Assembly: GCA_964504025.1 (NCBI GenBank)
Contig: CAZDCO010000049.1
Coordinates: forward strand, 1-6,478
Reading direction: 5' to 3'
DNA: 6,478 nucleotides
Source of the DNA: Scatosoma sp964504025
GTDB taxonomy: Bacteria > Bacillota > Clostridia > Christensenellales > Borkfalkiaceae
In this document: piece after piece, positions 1 to 4,765 of the stretch
Position numbering within the stretch: position 1 is the first letter of the stretch
How the letters are laid out: every line of letters starts with the position of its first letter
The notes under the pieces: model-generated
Told to the model about the DNA's origin: nothing
The model's database searches: none
What the model saw: the letters and a program-made list of their open reading frames with translations, nothing else
Position numbers and translations under genes: made by a program

Positions 1-246
1 GTCGTTCGTCTTCGTGGACACTTCTTTTACGAGTTGTGCACCCATGTTTTCAAACGGATCTTCCAATTCGATTTCTTTCGCAATTGTTACGCCGTCGTTC
101 GTGATGAGGGGTGCGCCGAATTTTTTATCCAATACTACATTTCTGCCCTTAGGACCGAGCGTGATTTTTACCGTATCCGCCAAAACGTTTACGCCTGCTT
201 CTAACGCCTTTCTTGCGTCTTCACCGTATTTAATTTGCTTTGCCAT
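1..246 (-). CDS. groL: Chaperonin GroEL (Hsp60), N-terminal fragment cut by the window edge
   Basis: This is the 60 kDa chaperonin subunit, which forms a double-ring ATP-driven folding chamber in the cytoplasm with GroES as its lid. Only the first 82 codons are present, read from the ATG at 246 down to base 1 without a stop. The visible part is the start of the equatorial ATPase domain. It contains the conserved ATP-binding stretch TLGPKGRNVVLDKKFGAP (about residues 29-46), then ITNDGVTIAKEIELEDPFENMGAQLVKEV, ending at the conserved KTND, just before where the DGTTT ATP-contact motif would follow. The start is supported by AAGGAGA 9 bases upstream. It lies 44 bases downstream of groES on the same strand, so the two form the standard bicistronic groESL operon. 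Nothing in this fragment is unusual. Confidence 0.98.
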   Translation of the reverse strand, partial: MAKQIKYGEDARKALEAGVNVLADTVKITLGPKGRNVVLDKKFGAPLITNDGVTIAKEIELEDPFENMGAQLVKEVSTKTND

Positions 247-255
247 AATTCGCTA

Positions 256-262
256 TCTCCTT
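256..262 (-). promoter_or_regulatory. Ribosome binding site of groL
   Basis: On the minus strand this reads AAGGAGA, nine bases before the groL ATG. It fixes the start that gives the canonical MAKQIKYGEDARKAL N-terminus. Confidence 0.85.
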
Positions 263-290
263 ATTATCTTAATATTCGTCAGCGTTTGCG

Positions 291-578
291 TTATTCTTCT
301 ACGATAGCAAGAATATCGCTTTGCTTGATGATGGTAAATTCTTTACCGTTTACCTTGAAATCAGACCCTGCGTATTTGGAGCAGAGTACTTTGTCGCCGA
401 CTTTAACTTGCATTTTGATTTCTTTGCCGTCGATAACGCCGCCGGGACCTACGGCAACGACTTGACAGGTTTGGGGTTTTTCCTGCGCGGACGAGGGGAG
501 ATAAAAACCGCTCTTCGTCTTTTCTTCAACCGATACGCTTTCTACCACGACCTTGTCGAATAATGGTTTAATATTCAT
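291..578 (-). CDS. groES: Co-chaperonin GroES (Hsp10)
   Basis: This is the 10 kDa heptameric lid of the GroEL folding chamber, acting in the cytoplasm. At 95 residues it has the usual family length. It opens with MNIKPLFDKVVVE, has the conserved VVAVGPGG turn in the middle, and ends with the typical VKVGDKVLCSKYAG and QSDILAIVEE segments. The start is fixed by a strong GGAGGA site seven bases upstream. It is the first gene of a groES-groL operon, 44 bases before groL. One oddity is in the mobile loop (residues about 18-34): the hydrophobic tripeptide that docks into GroEL, Ile-Val-Leu at 25-27 in E. coli, is Phe-Tyr-Leu here. A second oddity is that no CIRCE operator (the HrcA site usual in Bacillota) is visible upstream, although HrcA-type control was expected. 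Identity is secure; the regulation is not. Confidence 0.98.
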   Translation of the reverse strand: MNIKPLFDKVVVESVSVEEKTKSGFYLPSSAQEKPQTCQVVAVGPGGVIDGKEIKMQVKVGDKVLCSKYAGSDFKVNGKEFTIIKQSDILAIVEE

Positions 579-585
579 AGATAAA

Positions 586-591
586 TCCTCC
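586..591 (-). promoter_or_regulatory. Ribosome binding site of groES
   Basis: The minus strand reads GGAGGA, with seven bases between it and the groES ATG. It is a near-perfect Shine-Dalgarno. With the preceding C it forms CGGAGG, which can pair with CCUUCG in the leader hairpin (plus-strand 605-610). Confidence 0.88.
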
Positions 592-599
592 GATTCGTT

Positions 600-615
600 T
601 GCGCCGAAGGGCGCA
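600..615 (-). promoter_or_regulatory. GC-rich hairpin in the groES 5' leader
   Basis: The leader contains a perfect 6-bp inverted repeat, TGCGCC / GGCGCA, around a four-base loop (CTTC on the minus strand). It lies between the predicted transcription start (about 626) and the groES ribosome binding site, so it would be part of the mRNA. No U-tract follows, so it is not an intrinsic terminator. It could stabilise the mRNA 5' end or take part in translational control. The inverted repeat is seen directly; any function is inference. Confidence 0.5.
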
Positions 616-632
616 TTATTTTTTACGATTAT

Positions 633-660
633 ATTATAAACGCTTTTCGCCCTTCGTCAA
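633..660 (-). promoter_or_regulatory. Sigma-A-type promoter of groES-groL
   Basis: On the minus strand, TTGACG (655-660) and TATAAT (633-638) are separated by 16 bases, close to the sigma-A consensus. A second overlapping TATAAT (628-633) lies just downstream but at a poor distance from the -35. Predicted transcription start is near 626, giving a leader of about 48 bases. An imperfectly centred repeat TTCGT-N5-ACGAA (653-667) overlaps the -35 but does not match CIRCE or a CtsR site. Confidence 0.75.
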
Positions 661-731
661 ACACGAAAATGCAAATTCTAACGAAAAAATCTCGGAAAAT
701 TTTTTTACGGGCAAAAATCCATTTCAAAGTA

Positions 732-760
732 TTGATTTTCACGAAAAAATATGCTATAAT
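732..760 (+). promoter_or_regulatory. Extended -10 sigma-A-type promoter for the deaminase operon
   Basis: TTGATT (732-737) and a perfect TATAAT (755-760) are separated by 17 bases, and TGC immediately before the -10 gives the extended -10 motif. Transcription should begin near 767. It diverges from the groES promoter; the two -35 elements are about 70 bases apart. No other convincing promoter is seen before 6442, so it may serve all seven plus-strand genes. Confidence 0.75.
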
Positions 761-793
761 CAGTGTATGCTTAGCGATATACTAAGGAAAAAT

Positions 794-799
794 GGAGGG
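794..799 (+). promoter_or_regulatory. Ribosome binding site that decides the deaminase start
   Basis: GGAGGG is followed four bases later by the ATG at 804. A start at the earlier in-frame ATG (792) would place this site inside the coding region and rely on a weaker AAGGA (784-788). The 804 start is therefore preferred, although the four-base spacing is short. Confidence 0.6.
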
Positions 800-803
800 T
801 ATT

Positions 804-1277
804 ATGGCTCGAATGGATAGATGGGACGTACGATTTATGCAACTTACCGAAACGGTGGCGACGTGGTCGAGTTGTTATCAACAAAACCGTCACGTAGGCG
901 CGGTGATTGTCAAAGATAAACGCGTGATGACGACGGGGTACAACGGCGCGCCTGCAGGCATTAAAAGTTGCGAAGAAAAAGGGGAGTGTTTGCGTAGAAA
1001 ACTCAATATTCCCAGCGGCACGCAACACGAACTTTGCTTTGCGGTACACGCCGAACAAAACGCCATTATCCAAGCGGCGCGTTGCGGCGTCAATATCAAC
1101 GGTGCAACCTTGTATTGCACCCATCAGCCTTGCGTAATCTGTGCGAAAATGATTATCAACGCAGGCATTACGCGCGTCGTCTATAAGGACGGCTACCCCG
1201 ATGATTTTTCTTTGCAACTCTTTGAAGAAGCCAACGTTAAGGTGGAAAAATTCGAGTTGCCTGAAAACGAAAAATAA
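804..1277 (+). CDS. Deoxycytidylate (dCMP) deaminase family protein (ComEB-like)
   Basis: This is a zinc-dependent cytoplasmic enzyme of the cytidine deaminase superfamily, expected to convert dCMP to dUMP, the substrate of thymidylate synthase. The protein has 157 residues from the ATG at 804. Catalytic zinc ligands are visible as HAEQNAI (His82, with Glu84 as proton shuttle) and PCVIC (Cys110, Cys113). The segment ahead of HAE has the layout of dCMP deaminases (GYNGAPAG, then SCEEKGECLRR and GTQHEL), with extra Cys and His residues that could hold a second, structural zinc as in phage-type dCMP deaminases. The length and HAEQN/PCVIC context fit this family better than tRNA adenosine deaminase or RibD. 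It is first in the run after a strong promoter, 31 bases before the cyclophilin. It is named from family features; the exact substrate is inferred. Confidence 0.93.
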   Translation: MARMDRWDVRFMQLTETVATWSSCYQQNRHVGAVIVKDKRVMTTGYNGAPAGIKSCEEKGECLRRKLNIPSGTQHELCFAVHAEQNAIIQAARCGVNINGATLYCTHQPCVICAKMIINAGITRVVYKDGYPDDFSLQLFEEANVKVEKFELPENEK

Positions 1278-1290
1278 AAATAAGAACTAA

Positions 1291-1296
1291 AAAGGA
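1291..1296 (+). promoter_or_regulatory. Weak ribosome binding site of the cyclophilin gene
   Basis: AAAGGA lies 12 bases before the ATG at 1309, longer than ideal spacing. The surrounding A/T-rich 31-base gap contains no hairpin, so transcription should continue from the deaminase gene. Confidence 0.5.
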
Positions 1297-1308
1297 ATAT
1301 AAAACACT

Positions 1309-1830
1309 ATGAGCAATCCTATCGTTACTTTTGAAATGGAAAACGGGCGAGTATTCAAGGCGGAACTCTACCCCGATAAAGCACCTAACACGGTAAACAA
1401 CTTCGTTTCCCTCGTCGGCAAAGGCTTTTACGACGGCATCATTTTTCACCGCGTAATCGCAGGATTTATGATTCAGGGCGGCGATCCTACGGGTACGGGC
1501 ACAGGCGGCCCCGGATACCATATCAAGGGCGAATTTTCTTCCAACCGCTTTCCGCAAAACGACGTAGAACATGTTCGCGGCGTTTTGTCTATGGCGCGCG
1601 CGCAACACCCCGATTCCGCAGGCTCGCAATTTTTCGTCATGCACGCCGACGCGGACTATTTGGACGGACAATACGCGGCGTTCGGTAAGGTAATCGAGGG
1701 CATGGATACGGTAGATTCGATCGCGACGACTAAAACGGATTGGAGCGATCGTCCCTACGAGGATCAACGCATGAAAAAGGTAACGGTAGAAACATTCGGC
1801 GTTACCTACGACGAGCCTACGAAGGCGTAA
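1309..1830 (+). CDS. ppiB: Cyclophilin-type peptidyl-prolyl cis-trans isomerase
   Basis: This enzyme catalyses cis-trans isomerisation of Xaa-Pro bonds during protein folding. It has 173 residues and no signal peptide or lipobox, so it is predicted to be cytoplasmic. The fold is evident from FHRVIAGFMIQGGDP (residues 46-60), GVLSMAR (91-97) and DSAGSQFFV (102-110). Compared with human cyclophilin A, the catalytic Arg55 matches Arg48, and Phe60, Met61 and Gln63 match Phe53, Met54 and Gln56. The Trp121 and His126 positions are both Tyr (117 and 122). Such changes are common in bacterial cyclophilins and usually lower cyclosporin sensitivity without loss of activity. The C-terminus extends a little past the short bacterial forms. 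It lies 10 bases before purB, so the two are very likely co-transcribed. The family call is firm; the symbol is by analogy. Confidence 0.95.
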   Translation: MSNPIVTFEMENGRVFKAELYPDKAPNTVNNFVSLVGKGFYDGIIFHRVIAGFMIQGGDPTGTGTGGPGYHIKGEFSSNRFPQNDVEHVRGVLSMARAQHPDSAGSQFFVMHADADYLDGQYAAFGKVIEGMDTVDSIATTKTDWSDRPYEDQRMKKVTVETFGVTYDEPTKA

Positions 1831-1836
1831 GGGGAG
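1831..1836 (+). promoter_or_regulatory. Ribosome binding site of purB
   Basis: GGGGAG starts directly after the cyclophilin stop codon and lies four bases before the purB ATG at 1841. The 10-base gap leaves no room for a terminator or promoter. Confidence 0.7.
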
Positions 1837-1840
1837 AACT

Positions 1841-3277
1841 ATGACCGATTATTCCGTTTATCAAAATCCGTTGACGACGAGGTATGCCAGCAAAGAAATG
1901 CAGCACGCCTTTTCCGACGATAAACGCTTTAAGCTTTGGAGAAAACTTTGGGTGGCTCTCGCCGAATCGGAAATGGAGCTTGGCTTAAACGTTACGCAAG
2001 AACAAGTGGACGAGCTAAAGAAGTATCAGGACGATATCGACTACGAGTTGGCGGAACGCTTTGAAAAGGAAGTGCGGCACGACGTTATGGCGCACGTAAA
2101 GGCGTACGGCGAGTATGCAAAAACGGCGAAGCCCATTATCCATTTGGGTGCGACGAGCTGTTTCGTCGATTGTAACGCGGAAGCGATAATGATTGACGAA
2201 GCGTTGGATATTATCATTAAAAAACTCGTCAACGTTTTGGATAAATTGAAAACGTTTGCCCTGAAATATAAGGACGTTCCCACGCTCGGTTTTACCCATT
2301 TGCAACCTGCGCAGTTGACGACCGTAGGGAAGCGCGCTACGCTTTGGATGCAAGATTTGGAAATGGATTATGAAAATTTGATCCACCTCAAAGAAAGTAT
2401 CCGTTTGCGCGGCGTCAAGGGTACGACGGGTACGCAAGCAAGCTTTTTAGAATTGTTCGACGGCGACGAAGAAAAGGTGAAAGAGCTGGAAAAACGCGTC
2501 GTGCGGAAACTCGGTTATGAAAAGGTTTTCGGCGTAACGGGACAAACGTATCCGAGAAAAATGGACTATAACGTGCTGTCCGTGCTGTCGCAAGTGGCGC
2601 AAAGCGCGTATAAATTCTCTAACGATATTCGCATTTTACAAAACATGAAAGAGATCGAAGAGCCGTTTGCGAAAAATCAAATCGGATCTTCGGCGATGGC
2701 ATATAAACGCAACCCTATGCGCTCGGAGCGTATGGGTGCTTTGGCGCGCTACGTCATTTCTTTACCTATGAACAGCGCGGTAACCGCTTCTACGCAATGG
2801 TTCGAGCGTACGTTGGACGATTCGGCTAACCGTCGTATCGTGAACGCACAGGCGTTCTTGGCGGTAGACGCCGTGTTGAATATCTACATGAACGTGGCGG
2901 ACAACCTCGTCGTGTACGAAAAGGTAATCGAAAAGCATATCCGTGCCGAACTTCCGTTTATGGCAACGGAAAATATTATGATGGAGTGCGTAAAACAGGG
3001 CGGCGATCGTCAAGAATTGCACGAACGTATCCGCGTGTTGTCCATGGAAGCCGGTAAACACGTCAAAGTAGAAGGCTTGGAAAACAACCTGATCGAACTC
3101 ATCAAACAGGACGTTATGTTCGCGGCGGTACGCGACAAGTTGGACGACATTTTAGACGCGCGCAACTTTATCGGTCGTGCGCCTATGCAAACGGTAGAGT
3201 TTATTCGCGACGAAATCGATCCGATTTTGCGCAAGCATCAAGCTTTGCTCGGCGAGCAGGGCGACGTGCGTATTTAA
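1841..3277 (+). CDS. purB: Adenylosuccinate lyase PurB, long human-like type
   Basis: This cytoplasmic homotetrameric enzyme acts twice in purine synthesis: it releases fumarate from SAICAR to give AICAR, and from adenylosuccinate to give AMP. The 478 residues are closer in length to the human enzyme (about 484) than to B. subtilis PurB (about 431). Motifs also match the human type: IHLGATSCFVD (His101 region), TLGFTHLQPAQLTTVGKR with the likely general-acid His153, VKGTTGTQASFLELFDGD, and the flexible signature loop at 281-292, GSSAMAYKRNP, carrying the catalytic serine (283 or 284). The loop has Ala287 where the superfamily usually has Pro (SSAMPYKRNP). It sits 10 bases after the cyclophilin and 13 bases before the kinase-like gene, so it is central in an apparent operon. 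I see no purine riboswitch or PurR box upstream. Confidence 0.97.
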   Translation: MTDYSVYQNPLTTRYASKEMQHAFSDDKRFKLWRKLWVALAESEMELGLNVTQEQVDELKKYQDDIDYELAERFEKEVRHDVMAHVKAYGEYAKTAKPIIHLGATSCFVDCNAEAIMIDEALDIIIKKLVNVLDKLKTFALKYKDVPTLGFTHLQPAQLTTVGKRATLWMQDLEMDYENLIHLKESIRLRGVKGTTGTQASFLELFDGDEEKVKELEKRVVRKLGYEKVFGVTGQTYPRKMDYNVLSVLSQVAQSAYKFSNDIRILQNMKEIEEPFAKNQIGSSAMAYKRNPMRSERMGALARYVISLPMNSAVTASTQWFERTLDDSANRRIVNAQAFLAVDAVLNIYMNVADNLVVYEKVIEKHIRAELPFMATENIMMECVKQGGDRQELHERIRVLSMEAGKHVKVEGLENNLIELIKQDVMFAAVRDKLDDILDARNFIGRAPMQTVEFIRDEIDPILRKHQALLGEQGDVRI

Positions 3278-3290
3278 GACGGGTGGCGTA

Positions 3291-4007
3291 ATGATCTACG
3301 ACGTCGCAGGTATGCGTATGGACGTACGCAATCGTTGTTCGTACACGGACGCGTTTTGTCGGGACTATTTGTCCGCCGATCAAACTTCGCCTGCGGATAT
3401 TTCCGCAAGCGTAACCGACGAGGAATTTTACGCGGAAAAGAACGCGAGTACAACGCCTTGTTCGGACGGGTACGTGGAAAATATATGCCTGTACCGTGCG
3501 ATATGCCGACAGTTGCCGAAATACGATCGAATGTTGTTGCATGCCGCCGTGTTAGAATACGACGGTCGAGCTTACGCGTTCTTGGGTAAAAGCGGCACGG
3601 GTAAGAGCACGCATACATCGATTTGGTGTAAGTATATCGACGGCGTATCCGTACTCAACGGCGATAAGCCGATTTTGCAATATAAGGACGGATCGTTTCT
3701 TGCCTATGGTACGCCTTGGATGGGCAAGGAGAATTTGGGCAAAAAGGGAGTTGCGCCGTTGGCAGGGTTGTGTTTTTTGGAACAATCTCCGACGAACGAA
3801 TTGACGGCTTTAACGCCGAAACAGGCGGCAAATCGAGTGTTTACGCAGGTGTTGTTGCCTTCGGATAGCGAAAACGCCGAAAAGACGCTTTCCTTGTTGG
3901 ATAGGCTCGTTACGCTCGTGCCCTCCTATTTGTTGAAATGCACGATTTCCAAAGAGGCGGTAGATTTATCCTTTCGGGCGTTGACGGGAGAGACGCTTGA
4001 AAAATAA
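3291..4007 (+). CDS. HprK-related P-loop kinase of a PqqD/ABC peptide cassette
   Basis: This 238-residue protein resembles the C-terminal kinase domain of HPr kinase/phosphorylase and PEP carboxykinase-like P-loop proteins. The Walker A motif is GKSGTGKST (99-107). It is preceded by His84 in LLHAAVLEYDG, matching the conserved His before the P-loop of HprK. It is followed by LNGDKPI with Asp125, where HprK has an Asp pair, and by YGTPWMGKE (139-147), typical of HprK-like proteins in PqqD-containing clusters. The N-terminal 80 residues are not recognisable to me. True HprK is longer (about 310 residues) with its own N-terminal domain and normally sits near lgt, so this is not the HPr regulator. 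Relatives in lasso-peptide clusters phosphorylate a Ser of the precursor peptide. The ribosome binding site is weak (GGGTGG, 3281-3286), 13 bases after purB, suggesting read-through from purB. The kinase family is well supported; the substrate is unknown. Confidence 0.82.
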   Translation: MIYDVAGMRMDVRNRCSYTDAFCRDYLSADQTSPADISASVTDEEFYAEKNASTTPCSDGYVENICLYRAICRQLPKYDRMLLHAAVLEYDGRAYAFLGKSGTGKSTHTSIWCKYIDGVSVLNGDKPILQYKDGSFLAYGTPWMGKENLGKKGVAPLAGLCFLEQSPTNELTALTPKQAANRVFTQVLLPSDSENAEKTLSLLDRLVTLVPSYLLKCTISKEAVDLSFRALTGETLEK

Positions 4008-4017
4008 CAGAAAGTAA

Positions 4018-4023
4018 AGGTGG
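4018..4023 (+). promoter_or_regulatory. Ribosome binding site of the pqqD-like gene
   Basis: AGGTGG lies four bases before the ATG at 4028, within the 20-base gap after the kinase stop. It is the clearest translation signal inside the cassette. Confidence 0.6.
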
Positions 4024-4027
4024 AAAT

Positions 4028-4288
4028 ATGAAAATCAAGAAAGATTTGATTTTGCGGAGCGTAGCCGGCGAAAACGTCGTCGTTCCCGTCGGAGAAATGA
4101 GTAAAACGTTTCACGGCATGGTAACGTTGAACGATACGGGCGCGTTCCTTTGGAAGTTTTATACGGCCGAACATTCCTTGGAAGAGGGCGTTTCGGCACT
4201 CCTTGCCGAATACGACGTTACGGAAGAAGTGGCGCGCAAGGACGTAGAGAAATTTATCGAAACCGTTTCTAACGGTTTTACGGAATGA
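4028..4288 (+). CDS. PqqD-family protein (RiPP recognition element / peptide chaperone)
   Basis: This small protein (86 residues) has the winged-helix PqqD fold, which in RiPP pathways binds the leader part of a precursor peptide and presents it to modifying enzymes. The pattern is clear: ILRSVAGENVVVPVG (8-22) forms the beta-strand region, and LNDTGAFLWK (34-43) is the family hallmark, usually LNxTGAxIW. A C-terminal helical part follows that carries the usual acidic VTEEVARKDVEKFIETV pattern. There is no signal peptide or membrane segment. Its stop overlaps the start of the peptidase gene as ATGA, implying translational coupling and probably joint function. The cassette lacks the PQQ enzymes PqqA, PqqC and PqqE, so a role in PQQ synthesis is unlikely. 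Family confidence is high; the peptide it binds is not visible in this window. Confidence 0.88.
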   Translation: MKIKKDLILRSVAGENVVVPVGEMSKTFHGMVTLNDTGAFLWKFYTAEHSLEEGVSALLAEYDVTEEVARKDVEKFIETVSNGFTE

Positions 4289-4758
4289 GCGGCGGTTCTT
4301 TGGCGTGCGAAAAACGCACGATCGCGCAAATTTTATCGGAAAACGGTAAATACGTCGGTCCGACCGTGGGTGTGAGTATGTTGCCCATGCTGAAAAATCG
4401 TAGAGATACGATCGTCGTGTTGCCGAAAACGGCGCGTTTGCAACGGTTGGACGTAGCGTTGTATCAACGGAACGGCGCGTACGTCTTGCACCGCGTCGTA
4501 CAACCGCTCGACGACGGGTATATCATTCGCGGCGATAATTGCTACGCGGACGAGTATATTCCCGAAGAGGACGTGATCGGCGTGTTGACGGAGTTTTTTC
4601 GCAAGGATAAGCATTGTTCTTGCACGGACGCACGGTATTTGCGTTATGCGGAAAGGCGATTGAATACCTATCCGATTCGCCGTTTTTTCGTGCGGTGTAA
4701 ATGCTACGTCGTAGCGGTTACGAAAAGGATAGCAAAACCGTTTCAAAGGGGGAAGTAA
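4285..4758 (+). CDS. S24/S26-family serine peptidase (signal-peptidase-like)
   Basis: This 157-residue protein has the catalytic core of S26 signal peptidases and LexA-type S24 proteases. GVSMLPML (29-36) carries the probable nucleophile Ser31. LDVALYQ (55-61) and AYVLHRVV (65-72) follow, with His69 where bacterial signal peptidase I has its catalytic Lys. RGDN (82-85) is the conserved box near the active site. The His matches the SipW/ER type, giving an apparent Ser-His dyad. No N-terminal membrane anchor is present, unlike true signal peptidases. The tail is strongly basic and has two CxC pairs (Cys111/113, Cys138/140). The start overlaps the pqqD-like stop as ATGA and has no good Shine-Dalgarno of its own, so it is translationally coupled. 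In this setting it probably removes a leader from a peptide bound by the PqqD protein; this is inferred. Confidence 0.82.
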   Translation: MSGGSLACEKRTIAQILSENGKYVGPTVGVSMLPMLKNRRDTIVVLPKTARLQRLDVALYQRNGAYVLHRVVQPLDDGYIIRGDNCYADEYIPEEDVIGVLTEFFRKDKHCSCTDARYLRYAERRLNTYPIRRFFVRCKCYVVAVTKRIAKPFQRGK

Positions 4759-4765
4759 CGATTTG

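Noticed and set aside
321..563. Plus-strand open frame of 80 codons opposite groES
   Set aside because: It is fully antisense to groES, whose identity is certain, and has no family features.
653..667. TTCGT-N5-ACGAA inverted repeat over the groES -35, considered as a CIRCE or CtsR operator
   Set aside because: Arms are only five bases and match neither CIRCE (TTAGCACTC-N9-GAGTGCTAA) nor the CtsR heptad repeat (GGTCAAA direct repeat).
599..820. Plus-strand open frame across the groES/deaminase intergenic region
   Set aside because: It starts at a non-ATG codon, runs through both predicted promoters and into the deaminase start, and the translation looks like noncoding DNA.
1490..1515. Short ACGGG/ACAGG repetition in the cyclophilin gene
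   Set aside because: It encodes the Gly/Thr-rich GTGTGGPG loop that is standard in cyclophilins.
1237..1767. A 176-codon antisense open frame opposite the cyclophilin gene, and similar long antisense frames opposite the deaminase (771-1217), purB (2015-2437, 2762-3061), the peptidase (4333-4746) and the exporter (4982-5380, 6058-6426)
   Set aside because: Each lies opposite a gene with clear family motifs, has no recognisable domain or good ribosome binding site, and is explained by CpG-rich codon use that removes stops from the opposite strand.
3291..4007. Idea that this gene is the true HPr kinase/phosphorylase hprK
   Set aside because: It is about 70 residues shorter, lacks the HprK N-terminal domain and the usual neighbours, and is embedded in a PqqD/ABC cassette.
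3278..4030. Search for a short RiPP precursor ORF in the gaps of the cassette
   Set aside because: The gaps are 13, 20 and 7 bases with one overlap, so no precursor can be encoded between these genes; it must lie elsewhere if it exists.
4028..4288. Idea that the PqqD-like gene marks a PQQ cofactor pathway
   Set aside because: No PqqA, PqqB, PqqC or PqqE is present in the neighbourhood, and the partners are a kinase, a peptidase and an exporter.
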